9,719 nt of DNA, taken from the NCBI GenBank assembly GCA_030530185.1, contig JAUMVL010000039.1, forward strand, positions 1 through 9,719, read 5' to 3'. Positions 1 through 6,396 of this stretch are shown here, piece by piece. The position numbers were made by a program, and so were the translations under genes. The notes beneath the pieces are model-generated. The model saw only the letters and a program-made list of their open reading frames with translations. It made no database searches and was not told the origin of the DNA. This DNA is from Clostridia bacterium. Its GTDB lineage: Bacteria; Bacillota; Clostridia; Christensenellales; CAG-138. Numbering within the stretch: position 1 is the stretch's first letter; each line of letters opens with the position of its first letter.

Positions 1-594
1 GCCAAGGCGGGGTATTCGATGATCGGGACCGATATCAGCGAGGACATGCTGATGGAGGCTCGTTCCGCCGCATTGCAAAACGGATTGCGCTTTTTGCCGT
101 TTGTCTGCCAGGATATGACCGCGCTCGCCGTGCATCGGCCGGTGGATGCTTTGATTTGCGCCTGCGACGGGGTGAACTATTTGACCGCAATCGAGGACGT
201 CAAAGCCTTCTTCTCGGGTGCATACCGAGCGCTGAAATCCGATGGCCTGCTGCTGTTTGATGTTTCCTCGGCATACAAGCTCGAACATGTGCTGGGCAAT
301 GAGACGTTCACCGAGGTAACCGATGAGTACGCCTACGTCTGGAACAATGCTTTTGATCCCCAATCGCATCTTTGCGAAATGGATCTGACGTTTTTCGTCA
401 AAGACGGAACGTTGTATCAGCGGTTTTCGGAACAACACGTGCAGCGGGCGCATACGCAGATCGAGCTTTGCGATCTGCTTGCCGAGAGCGGCTTTGCCGT
501 GACCGGCGTTTATGATGCGTTTACGCGCGATCCCGTCCGGAGGGACAGCGAACGTATCCAGTTTGTTGCAAAAAAGAAGGAAGTAACGATATGA
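1..594 (+). CDS. Class I SAM-dependent methyltransferase, 5'-truncated by window edge
   Basis: The reading frame is open from base 1, so the visible 197 residues are the C-terminal part of a longer protein. The first ATG inside the window (base 19) is internal: the residues around it, GTDISEDMLMEAR, are motif II of a Rossmann-fold methyltransferase, with the acidic residue that contacts the SAM ribose. The glycine-rich motif I would lie just upstream, outside the window. Further on, the stretch VDALICACDGVNYL matches motif IV and LKSDGLLLFDVSS matches post-motif IV strand 5. This pattern fits the small stand-alone methyltransferases (Methyltransf_25/YqeM-like) common in Bacillota. The substrate cannot be read from the sequence. 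The stop overlaps the hslO start as ATGA (591-594), so the two genes are probably translationally coupled. The family call is firm; the function is unknown. Confidence 0.85.
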   Translation, partial: AKAGYSMIGTDISEDMLMEARSAALQNGLRFLPFVCQDMTALAVHRPVDALICACDGVNYLTAIEDVKAFFSGAYRALKSDGLLLFDVSSAYKLEHVLGNETFTEVTDEYAYVWNNAFDPQSHLCEMDLTFFVKDGTLYQRFSEQHVQRAHTQIELCDLLAESGFAVTGVYDAFTRDPVRRDSERIQFVAKKKEVTI

Positions 595-1496
595 AAGATT
601 TGATTTTGCATGGAATGCTCGCCCATCAGACGATCCGCTTTTCCGCAATTGCCGGACAGGCGCTCGTCACCGAAGCACAGCGGATCCATACGCTGTCGCG
701 TGTTGCAACAGCGGCGTTGGGTCGGCAGCTTTTGATGACGAGCATGATTGCCTCTCAACTGAAGAACACGACTGACACCGTCACGACGGTGCTTGCGGGC
801 AACGGCCCGGCCGGGAACCTGGTTTGTGTCGGGCGGTATGGCGGATTGGTGAAAGGGTATGCGACCGAACCGGACGTTGAGCTTCCGCTGCGGCAAGATG
901 GAAAACTGGATGTCGGCGGTTACATCGGTCACACCGGTAAGCTCACGGTTATCCGCGATTTGGGATTGAAGGAGCCGTACGTCGGGATGTGCAACCTCAT
1001 TTCGGGTGAAGTGGCGGAGGACTTTGCCGAGTTTTTTACTGCGAGCGAACAGCAGCCGTCGCTCGTGTATCTCGGCGTTCGGGAACAGGCCGAGACCGGT
1101 ACCGTGATCGGGGCGGGAGGGCTGTTGATACAGCCGATGCCCGGCTGCCCGGACAGCGAGATTTCCCGCGTCGAAGCCATTGCAAGCGAGATCCCGAAGC
1201 TCACAAAAATGCTATCCGAAGGAACCGATCTCGAGGCTGCGGTGATGGAGCTTCTCGGAACGCTCGAGTTGGAGATCACCGAGCGCGTTGATCCGGCGTT
1301 TGCATGCGATTGCTCGCGCGACCGCTTGGAGCGCGCATTGCTTTCGATCGGCGAGGAGGAGCTGAAGGACATTTTGGCAAAAGAAGGGGAAGCGGAGCTG
1401 ACCTGCCAGTTTTGCCTGAAAAAGTATCACTTTGACCGCACCGACTTAACGGATCTGCTGCGTGCGGCAAAGAGCGAGGAACCGGATGGAGAATAA
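591..1496 (+). CDS. hslO: Hsp33 redox-regulated molecular chaperone
   Basis: This 301-residue protein has the usual Hsp33 length. It is a cytoplasmic holdase that stays inactive while reduced and zinc-bound. Oxidation combined with unfolding stress switches it on, so that it binds unfolding client proteins. The C-terminal redox switch is intact: CDC (Cys239, Cys241) and CQFC (Cys272, Cys275) form the C-x-C / C-x2-C zinc site. The N-terminal domain carries the family segments around residues 62-90 (TVTTVLAGNGPAGNL, then GRYGGLVKGY) and 105-130 (KLDVGGYIGHTGKLTVIRDLG). The ATG at 591 follows a GAAGGAAG Shine-Dalgarno sequence (576-583) at good spacing and overlaps the upstream stop by 4 nt. The end overlaps the TPR gene by 11 nt. 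In an anaerobe Hsp33 would serve as an oxidative-stress chaperone; that context is inference. Confidence 0.97.
   Translation: MKDLILHGMLAHQTIRFSAIAGQALVTEAQRIHTLSRVATAALGRQLLMTSMIASQLKNTTDTVTTVLAGNGPAGNLVCVGRYGGLVKGYATEPDVELPLRQDGKLDVGGYIGHTGKLTVIRDLGLKEPYVGMCNLISGEVAEDFAEFFTASEQQPSLVYLGVREQAETGTVIGAGGLLIQPMPGCPDSEISRVEAIASEIPKLTKMLSEGTDLEAAVMELLGTLELEITERVDPAFACDCSRDRLERALLSIGEEELKDILAKEGEAELTCQFCLKKYHFDRTDLTDLLRAAKSEEPDGE
1476..1480 (+). promoter_or_regulatory. Ribosome binding site that fixes the TPR gene start
   Basis: GAGGA lies inside the 3' end of hslO, 5 nt before the ATG at 1486. A GTG at 1462 opens the same frame eight codons earlier, but it has no comparable purine-rich sequence in front of it. 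The SD therefore favours the ATG. Confidence 0.6.
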
Positions 1497-3231
1497 GGAC
1501 GAAATCGGCGTTGTTGTACCGTTTGCGCAGGACGCGGAGTTTTTCTATCGCTGTGCCTGCCGCTATATCGAGGAGGACAACCTTCTGCTTGCGGTGCAGT
1601 ACGCCAGAAAAGCATATCGGATGGAACCGCATGACGTAGAGTATGCGATCACACTTGCTGAAATCCTCAATCAAATGCATCGTTACGAGGAGAGCGTGCA
1701 AGTGCTGTTGCTTGTACGTCCGTTCGGGGACTTGCCAGCGGATGCGCTGTTCGGCCTTGCCTCGGACTTTATGGGGCTTGAGGAGTTCGGTGCGGCGGGG
1801 CAGTGTGCCGAACTATGCCTTGAACGTGAACCGGATGGCCCGTATGCGGAACGGGCGGCAGACCTTTTGGACCTTTTGGATGACCGAGAGGATCTGGAGA
1901 TTCAGATTGGTTTGGATGAGGGGGAGGATGTCAAGCTGCTTGAGCAGATTCGCGTTGCAAAGGCAATGCGTTTTTCCGGCAATGATGCGGAATCCGTTTC
2001 TTTCCTGGAGGGCCTCACGGAACGTTACCCGGCGTCCGACATTCTGGATATGGAAATCGCAATGGCGTTGTTTGCCATGCGGGAATACGAGCGCGCCGAA
2101 CAGCGCGTGTTCAACATCTTCAAGCGCAACAGCCATCATATCCGTGCGAATCTGTTGATGGCTTTGCTGTATCATGCCGAGGGGCGCGATGCCGAGGCAA
2201 ACGAGCAGCTTGCCCGCACGGTGATCGATCCCGACGCTTCGCCCGAGGAGCTCGGCTATGCCGGCGCCGTTTTTATTGAGTTCGATGCAATCGACCGGGC
2301 GATCGATGCGCTCGAGCGCCTTCGCGAGTTTTTGCCATATGATAAGGATATGCTGCATGAGCTTGCCTATTGTTACCTGAAAAACGGGGATCGGCAGCGG
2401 GCGGAGGAAACGTATCAGATCCTGTTGACTTCAGACGAAAGCGACACGGTTGCCGCTTATTACGAGGAGTCAATCCGCAAGCAGCATGAAAAGGAGTTTT
2501 TGAAAACGTGGTCGCTGCACTACGATGTGCCACTCAATGCATTTTTAGAGCGGCAGCACAGATTGCAGGAGGTCGCCCAGGGCGGCGCCGATGCAGTTCG
2601 CAGTGTCTATGCAAAGGACGAGCAATTTCGGGATCTGCTGCGGTGGGCATTGTTTTCACAGCTTTCTTCGTTCCGCAAGGCGGTGATTCGAATGCTTGCG
2701 TTGGTCGGCGGCGACGAGGTCGAACTGCTGTTAAGACGATTTTTAATCACCTATGATCAAGGCGATGAGGACAAACAGTTTGCATTCGGCTCTTTGCTTG
2801 CGCTCGAGGCCAAGCCCCCGTTTGCACTGTATATGGGAGGGACGTGGCAGTACGGCGCCGTGCAGCCGATGACCGTGCCGGAAAAACTGCCGCGCAGTTT
2901 TTCTTACATTCTTTGGAACATTCAGCAGGTGCAGCATAAAGCGGAAACCGCTTCCAAAGAAGACACTCAGCTCGTTTCGGACCGTGTTGCAGAAGTCGGC
3001 GCAAGAATATTTCTGTTCTATTCCGCATCACTTCAGAAGCGGTATCCGCGATTGACCCCGGCACAGGAGGATGCGATGTCGGCAGCTTTTGTGCTTCTTG
3101 CATTGAGCTCGCTGGATCAGACCGATGTAACGCCGGAAAAGCTGTGCAGCTGGTACGGCGTCAGCAAACGAAGACTCGAGAACGCGCTGCAGCGGATCTT
3201 CCGACAACTGCAAAAGGACAAGGAGCAGTAA
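1486..3231 (+). CDS. TPR-repeat protein with HEAT-like middle and possible C-terminal helix-turn-helix, function unknown
   Basis: This 581-residue protein has no signal peptide or membrane segment and is probably cytoplasmic. Residues ~15-330 are helical repeats of TPR character: AEFFYRCACRYIEEDNLLLAVQYARKAYRMEPHD (15-50), YAITLAEILNQMHRYEESVQVL (53-74), an acidic linker (~128-148), MEIAMALFAMREYERAEQRVF (189-209), and MLHELAYCYLKNGDRQRAEETYQILL (289-314). Residues ~380-445 look like HEAT-type repeats (FRKAVIRMLALVGGDEVELLLRRF). The last ~55 residues (527-575) hold an alanine/leucine-rich helix followed by VTPEKLCSWYGVSKRRLENALQRI, which has the spacing of a helix-turn-helix (L-x4-GVS-x3-L). 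The gene overlaps hslO by 11 nt and ends 3 nt before the rRNA methyltransferase gene. I do not recognise a named family. A scaffold or regulatory adaptor is plausible, and DNA or RNA binding through the C-terminus is inference only. Confidence 0.85.
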   Translation: MENKDEIGVVVPFAQDAEFFYRCACRYIEEDNLLLAVQYARKAYRMEPHDVEYAITLAEILNQMHRYEESVQVLLLVRPFGDLPADALFGLASDFMGLEEFGAAGQCAELCLEREPDGPYAERAADLLDLLDDREDLEIQIGLDEGEDVKLLEQIRVAKAMRFSGNDAESVSFLEGLTERYPASDILDMEIAMALFAMREYERAEQRVFNIFKRNSHHIRANLLMALLYHAEGRDAEANEQLARTVIDPDASPEELGYAGAVFIEFDAIDRAIDALERLREFLPYDKDMLHELAYCYLKNGDRQRAEETYQILLTSDESDTVAAYYEESIRKQHEKEFLKTWSLHYDVPLNAFLERQHRLQEVAQGGADAVRSVYAKDEQFRDLLRWALFSQLSSFRKAVIRMLALVGGDEVELLLRRFLITYDQGDEDKQFAFGSLLALEAKPPFALYMGGTWQYGAVQPMTVPEKLPRSFSYILWNIQQVQHKAETASKEDTQLVSDRVAEVGARIFLFYSASLQKRYPRLTPAQEDAMSAAFVLLALSSLDQTDVTPEKLCSWYGVSKRRLENALQRIFRQLQKDKEQ

Positions 3232-3234
3232 GTC

Positions 3235-4374
3235 ATGCGATTCATAGCAACCTGTAAACTCGGACTCGAATCAACCGTAGCGATTCAGTTGAGAAAGCTC
3301 GGCGTCGAACCGGTTGAAACACTCGACGCCCGCGTGCTGTTTGACGGCGACTTTGACACGATGGCGCGTGCCTTGCTGTGGCTCCGGACAGCGGAACGCC
3401 TTCTTTTGACGGTGGGGACGTTTTCGGCAAAGTCGTTCGACGAACTGTTTGAACGCACCAAAGCAATCGACTGGAAACCGTATCTGCATCCGGCGACGCG
3501 GATCCATGTCAACGGCAAAAGTGCAAAGAGCACGCTGTTTTCGGTATCCGATTGTCAGAGCATTGTCAAAAAAGCAATTGTCGAAAGCCTGAAAACGGCT
3601 TATCATACGGATCGCATTCCCGAGACCGGGGAAGAGGTTATCATCGAAGTCGGAATCCTACGCGACGAGGTGACGCTTGCGCTCGACTGCTGCGGCGCAG
3701 GATTGTCCCGGCGGGGCTATCGCACCTATAACGTGCCGGCACCGCTGTCCGAAACGCTCGGTGCGGGGCTTGTAATGCTGTCGAAGTTTTATCCCGATAC
3801 GCCGCTGATCGACCCGATGTGCGGTTCCGGCACGATTCCGATTGAGGCGGCAATGATTGCAAACAACATTGCTCCGTCCCTCTTCCGCTCGTTTGCATCC
3901 GAACAATGGAAGTTCGTCCCGACTGGGACGTTTGAGCGGGCGCGCGAACAGGCGCGTGACGAGCAGCGGCACGACAAGCTCTGTATCCTGGGTTCAGACC
4001 TCGATCCGCATTGCATCGATCTATGCAAAAAGCACGCCAAAAAAGCGGGCGTAATGCTGGATTGGAAGGTGCGGGAACTCAAGGACTTTGCAACCGACTG
4101 GGATCACGGCGTGATCCTCTGCAATCCACCGTACGGCGAGCGGCTGCTGGACGAGCGATCGGTCAAACGGCTTTATCAGCAGATGCGAACCGTCTTCGAC
4201 CGTTATCCGACATGGGAAAAGAGCATCATTACGGCGATGAAGGAGTTTGAAACGGTCTATGGCAGAAAGGCCGATAAGCGGCGGAAGCTGTCGAACGGCG
4301 GCATGACCTGCACGGTGTATCGCTACTTCGCACAGCGGCAAAAGCCTGCTTTCACAGAAAGTTTTCCAAAATGA
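3235..4374 (+). CDS. ypsC: THUMP-domain class I SAM-dependent RNA methyltransferase (YpsC / RlmL N-terminal-half type)
   Basis: This 379-residue enzyme matches the N-terminal (RlmL) half of E. coli RlmKL, which makes N2-methylguanosine in 23S rRNA. It has no RlmK half, as is usual for stand-alone Bacillota homologues such as YpsC. The start MRFIATCKLGLES and the region to ~155 form the ferredoxin-like plus THUMP RNA-binding part, ending in the typical LDCCGAGLSRRGYR segment (150-163). The catalytic Rossmann domain follows. It shows motif I DPMCGSGTIPIEAA (193-206), motif II GSDLD (253-257) and the base-flipping/amine motif NPPYGERL (297-304). The ATG at 3235 has a clear AAGGAG Shine-Dalgarno sequence (3220-3225) inside the end of the TPR gene, which stops 3 nt upstream. 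The exact modified position in this organism is not proven by sequence. Confidence 0.93.
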   Translation: MRFIATCKLGLESTVAIQLRKLGVEPVETLDARVLFDGDFDTMARALLWLRTAERLLLTVGTFSAKSFDELFERTKAIDWKPYLHPATRIHVNGKSAKSTLFSVSDCQSIVKKAIVESLKTAYHTDRIPETGEEVIIEVGILRDEVTLALDCCGAGLSRRGYRTYNVPAPLSETLGAGLVMLSKFYPDTPLIDPMCGSGTIPIEAAMIANNIAPSLFRSFASEQWKFVPTGTFERAREQARDEQRHDKLCILGSDLDPHCIDLCKKHAKKAGVMLDWKVRELKDFATDWDHGVILCNPPYGERLLDERSVKRLYQQMRTVFDRYPTWEKSIITAMKEFETVYGRKADKRRKLSNGGMTCTVYRYFAQRQKPAFTESFPK

Positions 4375-4376
4375 CA

Positions 4377-4396
4377 CGGCCGCATGCTTGCGGCCG
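4377..4396 (+). repeat. GC-rich perfect stem-loop directly after the rRNA methyltransferase gene
   Basis: Bases 4377-4384 pair perfectly with 4389-4396, giving an 8-bp stem (seven G/C pairs and one A/T) with a TGCT loop. It begins 3 nt after the TGA at 4372-4374. No T-run follows on the + strand; the next bases are GGGAAAGGGG. It is therefore not a standard intrinsic terminator. It could be an RNA processing or stability element at the 3' end of the upstream message. Only the structure is seen; the role is inference. Confidence 0.5.
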
Positions 4397-4411
4397 GGGA
4401 AAGGGGTTCGT

Positions 4412-4427
4412 ATCATATCGATATGAT
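4412..4427 (+). promoter_or_regulatory. Perfect 16-bp palindrome spanning the M50 protease start codon
   Basis: ATCATATCGATATGAT is identical to its own reverse complement. It contains the ATG at 4423-4425. As DNA it could be an operator for a dimeric regulator. As RNA it could fold into a weak 6-bp stem with a TCGA loop that covers the start codon. It could also be chance. The nearest Shine-Dalgarno-like bases (AAAGGGG, 4400-4406) lie 16 nt before the ATG, unusually far. Confidence 0.35.
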
Positions 4428-5088
4428 CTGGAATTTATCATCTTTATTCAGCGATCCGCTCGGACTTTTGCAGGAACTGGCATACGTGATCCCCGTTATC
4501 TTAATCAGCTTGACGCTGCATGAATGGGGACATGCGTATGCGGCATATCGCTGCGGCGATCCGACAGCAAAAAACCTGGGACGCATGACGCTCAATCCGA
4601 TTGCGCACATCGACCCGATCGGGTTTTTCAGCCTGTTGCTGCTCGGGTTTGGTTGGGCAAAACCCGTTCCGGTCAACAGCCGCAACTATAAAAACTACAA
4701 GGTTGGAGAGATCGTTGTTTCGCTTGCAGGCGTCACAATGAATTTCCTGCTCGTTCTATTGTCGTCGATCACGTTGATCATCCTCGGACGGCATGTTCCG
4801 TCGGCGTTCCGAAACGAGGCGCTGATGTCGATTCTGATGTACTTTTTGTCCTTGAATGTTACGCTGATGGTGTTCAACCTGATCCCAATCTATCCGCTTG
4901 ACGGGTATCATCTGTTCGAGCTCGCTTTTGCGCGCATTCTTCCGGTCAAGGTGTTCTGGTTCCTGCATCGTTACGGCAACTGGATCTTGATTGCGCTGCT
5001 TGTTCTGTTCAGTCGGACGGGCTTTTCCCCGATCGGCATCGTTCAGAGCTGGGTGATTCGTGTGATCCTGTTCTTTATCGGATTGTAA
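4423..5088 (+). CDS. Minimal M50-family (site-2 protease-like) intramembrane zinc metalloprotease
   Basis: The 221-residue protein is very hydrophobic, with about five or six membrane segments. The zinc-binding and catalytic motif HEWGH (33-37) sits in the first segment. The second metal-ligand motif NLIPIYPLDG (152-161, Asp160) sits late in the protein, with AGVTMNFLL (102-110) between them as in other M50 proteases. There is no PDZ or CBS domain, so it belongs with the small YwhC-like group often found beside scpA in Clostridia. I chose the ATG at 4423 because it puts MIWNLSS just before the first hydrophobic stretch. An earlier in-frame ATG at 4384 lies in a strong hairpin and has no ribosome binding site, although the site for 4423 is also poor. 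The stop is 1 nt from the scpA start. The substrate is unknown. Confidence 0.9.
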   Translation: MIWNLSSLFSDPLGLLQELAYVIPVILISLTLHEWGHAYAAYRCGDPTAKNLGRMTLNPIAHIDPIGFFSLLLLGFGWAKPVPVNSRNYKNYKVGEIVVSLAGVTMNFLLVLLSSITLIILGRHVPSAFRNEALMSILMYFLSLNVTLMVFNLIPIYPLDGYHLFELAFARILPVKVFWFLHRYGNWILIALLVLFSRTGFSPIGIVQSWVIRVILFFIGL

Positions 5089-5089
5089 T

Positions 5090-5857
5090 ATGGAGGAGTA
5101 TCGTGTATCGCTTTCTCAGTTCGAGGGGCCGCTCGACCTGCTGCTCCACCTGATTGAGAAGGCGGAACTGAATATTGAGGACATCTTTGTTTCGGAGATT
5201 ACAGCGCAGTACCTTGCGCTGATGGACGATCTGTCCGACGTGGACATGGATAAGGCAAGCGCCTTTTTGACCGTTGCTGCGCAGCTGCTTCTGATCAAAT
5301 CCCGAAGCCTTTTGCCGCGTCCCGTTTATGCAACGGAGGAGGACGAGGAGGATCCCGAGGCACAGCTGTTACGACAGCTGAAGGAATACAAAGCGTTCAA
5401 GGAGATCAGCGAGGGGCTTTCGGAACGATTCGAGGACGCAAAGCTGGCGTTTACCCGCTTACCCGAGGATATTGTTCTTCCGCCGCAAAAGGTTGATCTC
5501 TCGAATGCGACGCTGGAAAATCTGTTTTCGGCGTTTTGGAGCGTGCTGAACCGCGAGGACGCGGAGGAGAAGCCCCGCGTCGTCCGTCACGTGATACGCG
5601 ATACGTTCACGGTGCGCGATCGGGTTATGTACCTGCGTAACCGGCTGAAACAGGGTCGCGTGACATTCGAGGAGCTGTTCACCGACACGAGCACACGGAT
5701 GGAAAAAATCGTCACCTTTATGGCGTTGCTCGAACTGTTGGCACACGGCGAGGTGCATATTACGCAAGGTGCGACGTTCGCGCCGATTTACATCCGTGCC
5801 AAGGAACTGAAGAATGACGATACGTCGTATACGTATATGGATGAGGTTGAGGATTGA
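5090..5857 (+). CDS. scpA: Segregation and condensation protein A (kleisin)
   Basis: This 255-residue kleisin bridges the SMC heads in the bacterial condensin complex and binds ScpB dimers, helping to compact and separate the chromosome. The N-terminal signature FEGPLDLLLHLIEKAELNIEDI spans residues 11-32. An acidic linker (82-90, ATEEDEEDP) follows, and the C-terminal winged-helix domain that contacts SMC covers ~190-238 (VTFEELFTDTSTRMEKIVTFMALLELL, then GATFAPIYIR). Length and architecture are normal for the family. The ATG at 5090 is the only sensible start, yet no Shine-Dalgarno sequence precedes it. With the M50 stop ending at 5088, translation probably depends on re-initiation by ribosomes finishing the upstream gene. 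The purine-rich GGAGGA at 5092-5097 lies after the start codon and serves no in-frame start. The gene overlaps scpB by 1 nt. Confidence 0.97.
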   Translation: MEEYRVSLSQFEGPLDLLLHLIEKAELNIEDIFVSEITAQYLALMDDLSDVDMDKASAFLTVAAQLLLIKSRSLLPRPVYATEEDEEDPEAQLLRQLKEYKAFKEISEGLSERFEDAKLAFTRLPEDIVLPPQKVDLSNATLENLFSAFWSVLNREDAEEKPRVVRHVIRDTFTVRDRVMYLRNRLKQGRVTFEELFTDTSTRMEKIVTFMALLELLAHGEVHITQGATFAPIYIRAKELKNDDTSYTYMDEVED

Positions 5858-6396
5858 TGGATCGAAAAGCAGCTTCGATTGTGGAATGTATGCTGTTTGT
5901 TGCAGGGGAGCCGGTGCTGATTACCGAGCTGGCCCGTGCGATGGAAACCGATACCGCCGCAGTCAGACAATTGTTGTATGAAATGGAGAACACCTATCGG
6001 GATGAGGAACGGGGGATCGTACTGCTGGTGACCGAGGAAACGGCGCAGCTGCTCTCAAACCGGAAATACATCGATTATGTCGAACGGCTTGTGCAGCCGG
6101 AACAGAAAAAGAGCGTATCGCAGTCGATGCTCGAAACGCTTGCCATCGTTGCTTACCGACAGCCGGTGACGCGTGCGGAGATCGAAAATGTTCGTGGGGT
6201 GCGTTGCGAGTATGCGGTGACACAACTGCAAAAACTCGGGCTCATTCAGGCTGTCGGACGAAAGGACGTCATCGGAAAACCGATGCTGTATGGCACGACC
6301 GATGCGTTTTTGCGCAAGTTCGGCTTGCATAATCTGTCCGAGCTGCCGCCGCTGCCACTCGAGGAATCCAAGGAAGATGAGGTGCAACCGGTATGA
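5857..6396 (+). CDS. scpB: Segregation and condensation protein B
   Basis: ScpB dimers bind the ScpA kleisin and regulate the SMC ATPase cycle. The 179-residue product has the two expected winged-helix domains: one at ~1-80 starting MDRKAASIVECMLFVAGEP, and one at ~88-157 with the signature ETLAIVAYRQPVTRAEIENV (92-111). The latter continues into the conserved GKPMLYGTTDAFLRKFGL (140-157). The C-terminal tail is acidic and proline-rich. I use the ATG at 5857, which shares one base with the scpA stop (TGATG). A TTG at 5854 would add a single residue. Purine-rich GAGG (5843-5846) and GAGGA (5849-5853) precede it. The tight coupling fits production of ScpA and ScpB together. Confidence 0.97.
   Translation: MDRKAASIVECMLFVAGEPVLITELARAMETDTAAVRQLLYEMENTYRDEERGIVLLVTEETAQLLSNRKYIDYVERLVQPEQKKSVSQSMLETLAIVAYRQPVTRAEIENVRGVRCEYAVTQLQKLGLIQAVGRKDVIGKPMLYGTTDAFLRKFGLHNLSELPPLPLEESKEDEVQPV

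Noticed and set aside
1462..1485. GTG at 1462 as the start of the TPR protein
   Set aside because: The ATG at 1486 has a well-spaced GAGGA site. The extra residues (MRQRARNR) look like out-of-frame hslO sequence.
1813..2358. Minus-strand open frame (181 codons) opposite the TPR gene
   Set aside because: The + strand frame shows TPR periodicity over the same bases. The reverse product has no domain pattern.
4377..4396. Intrinsic terminator between the rRNA methyltransferase and M50 genes
   Set aside because: The hairpin is strong, but purines (GGGAAAGGGG) follow it instead of a T-run. Read on the minus strand it has only a short T-run a few bases away, and there is no minus-strand gene to terminate.
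4384..4422. Upstream ATG at 4384 as the start of the M50 protease
   Set aside because: It sits in the hairpin, has no Shine-Dalgarno sequence, and would add 13 polar residues not expected before the first membrane segment.
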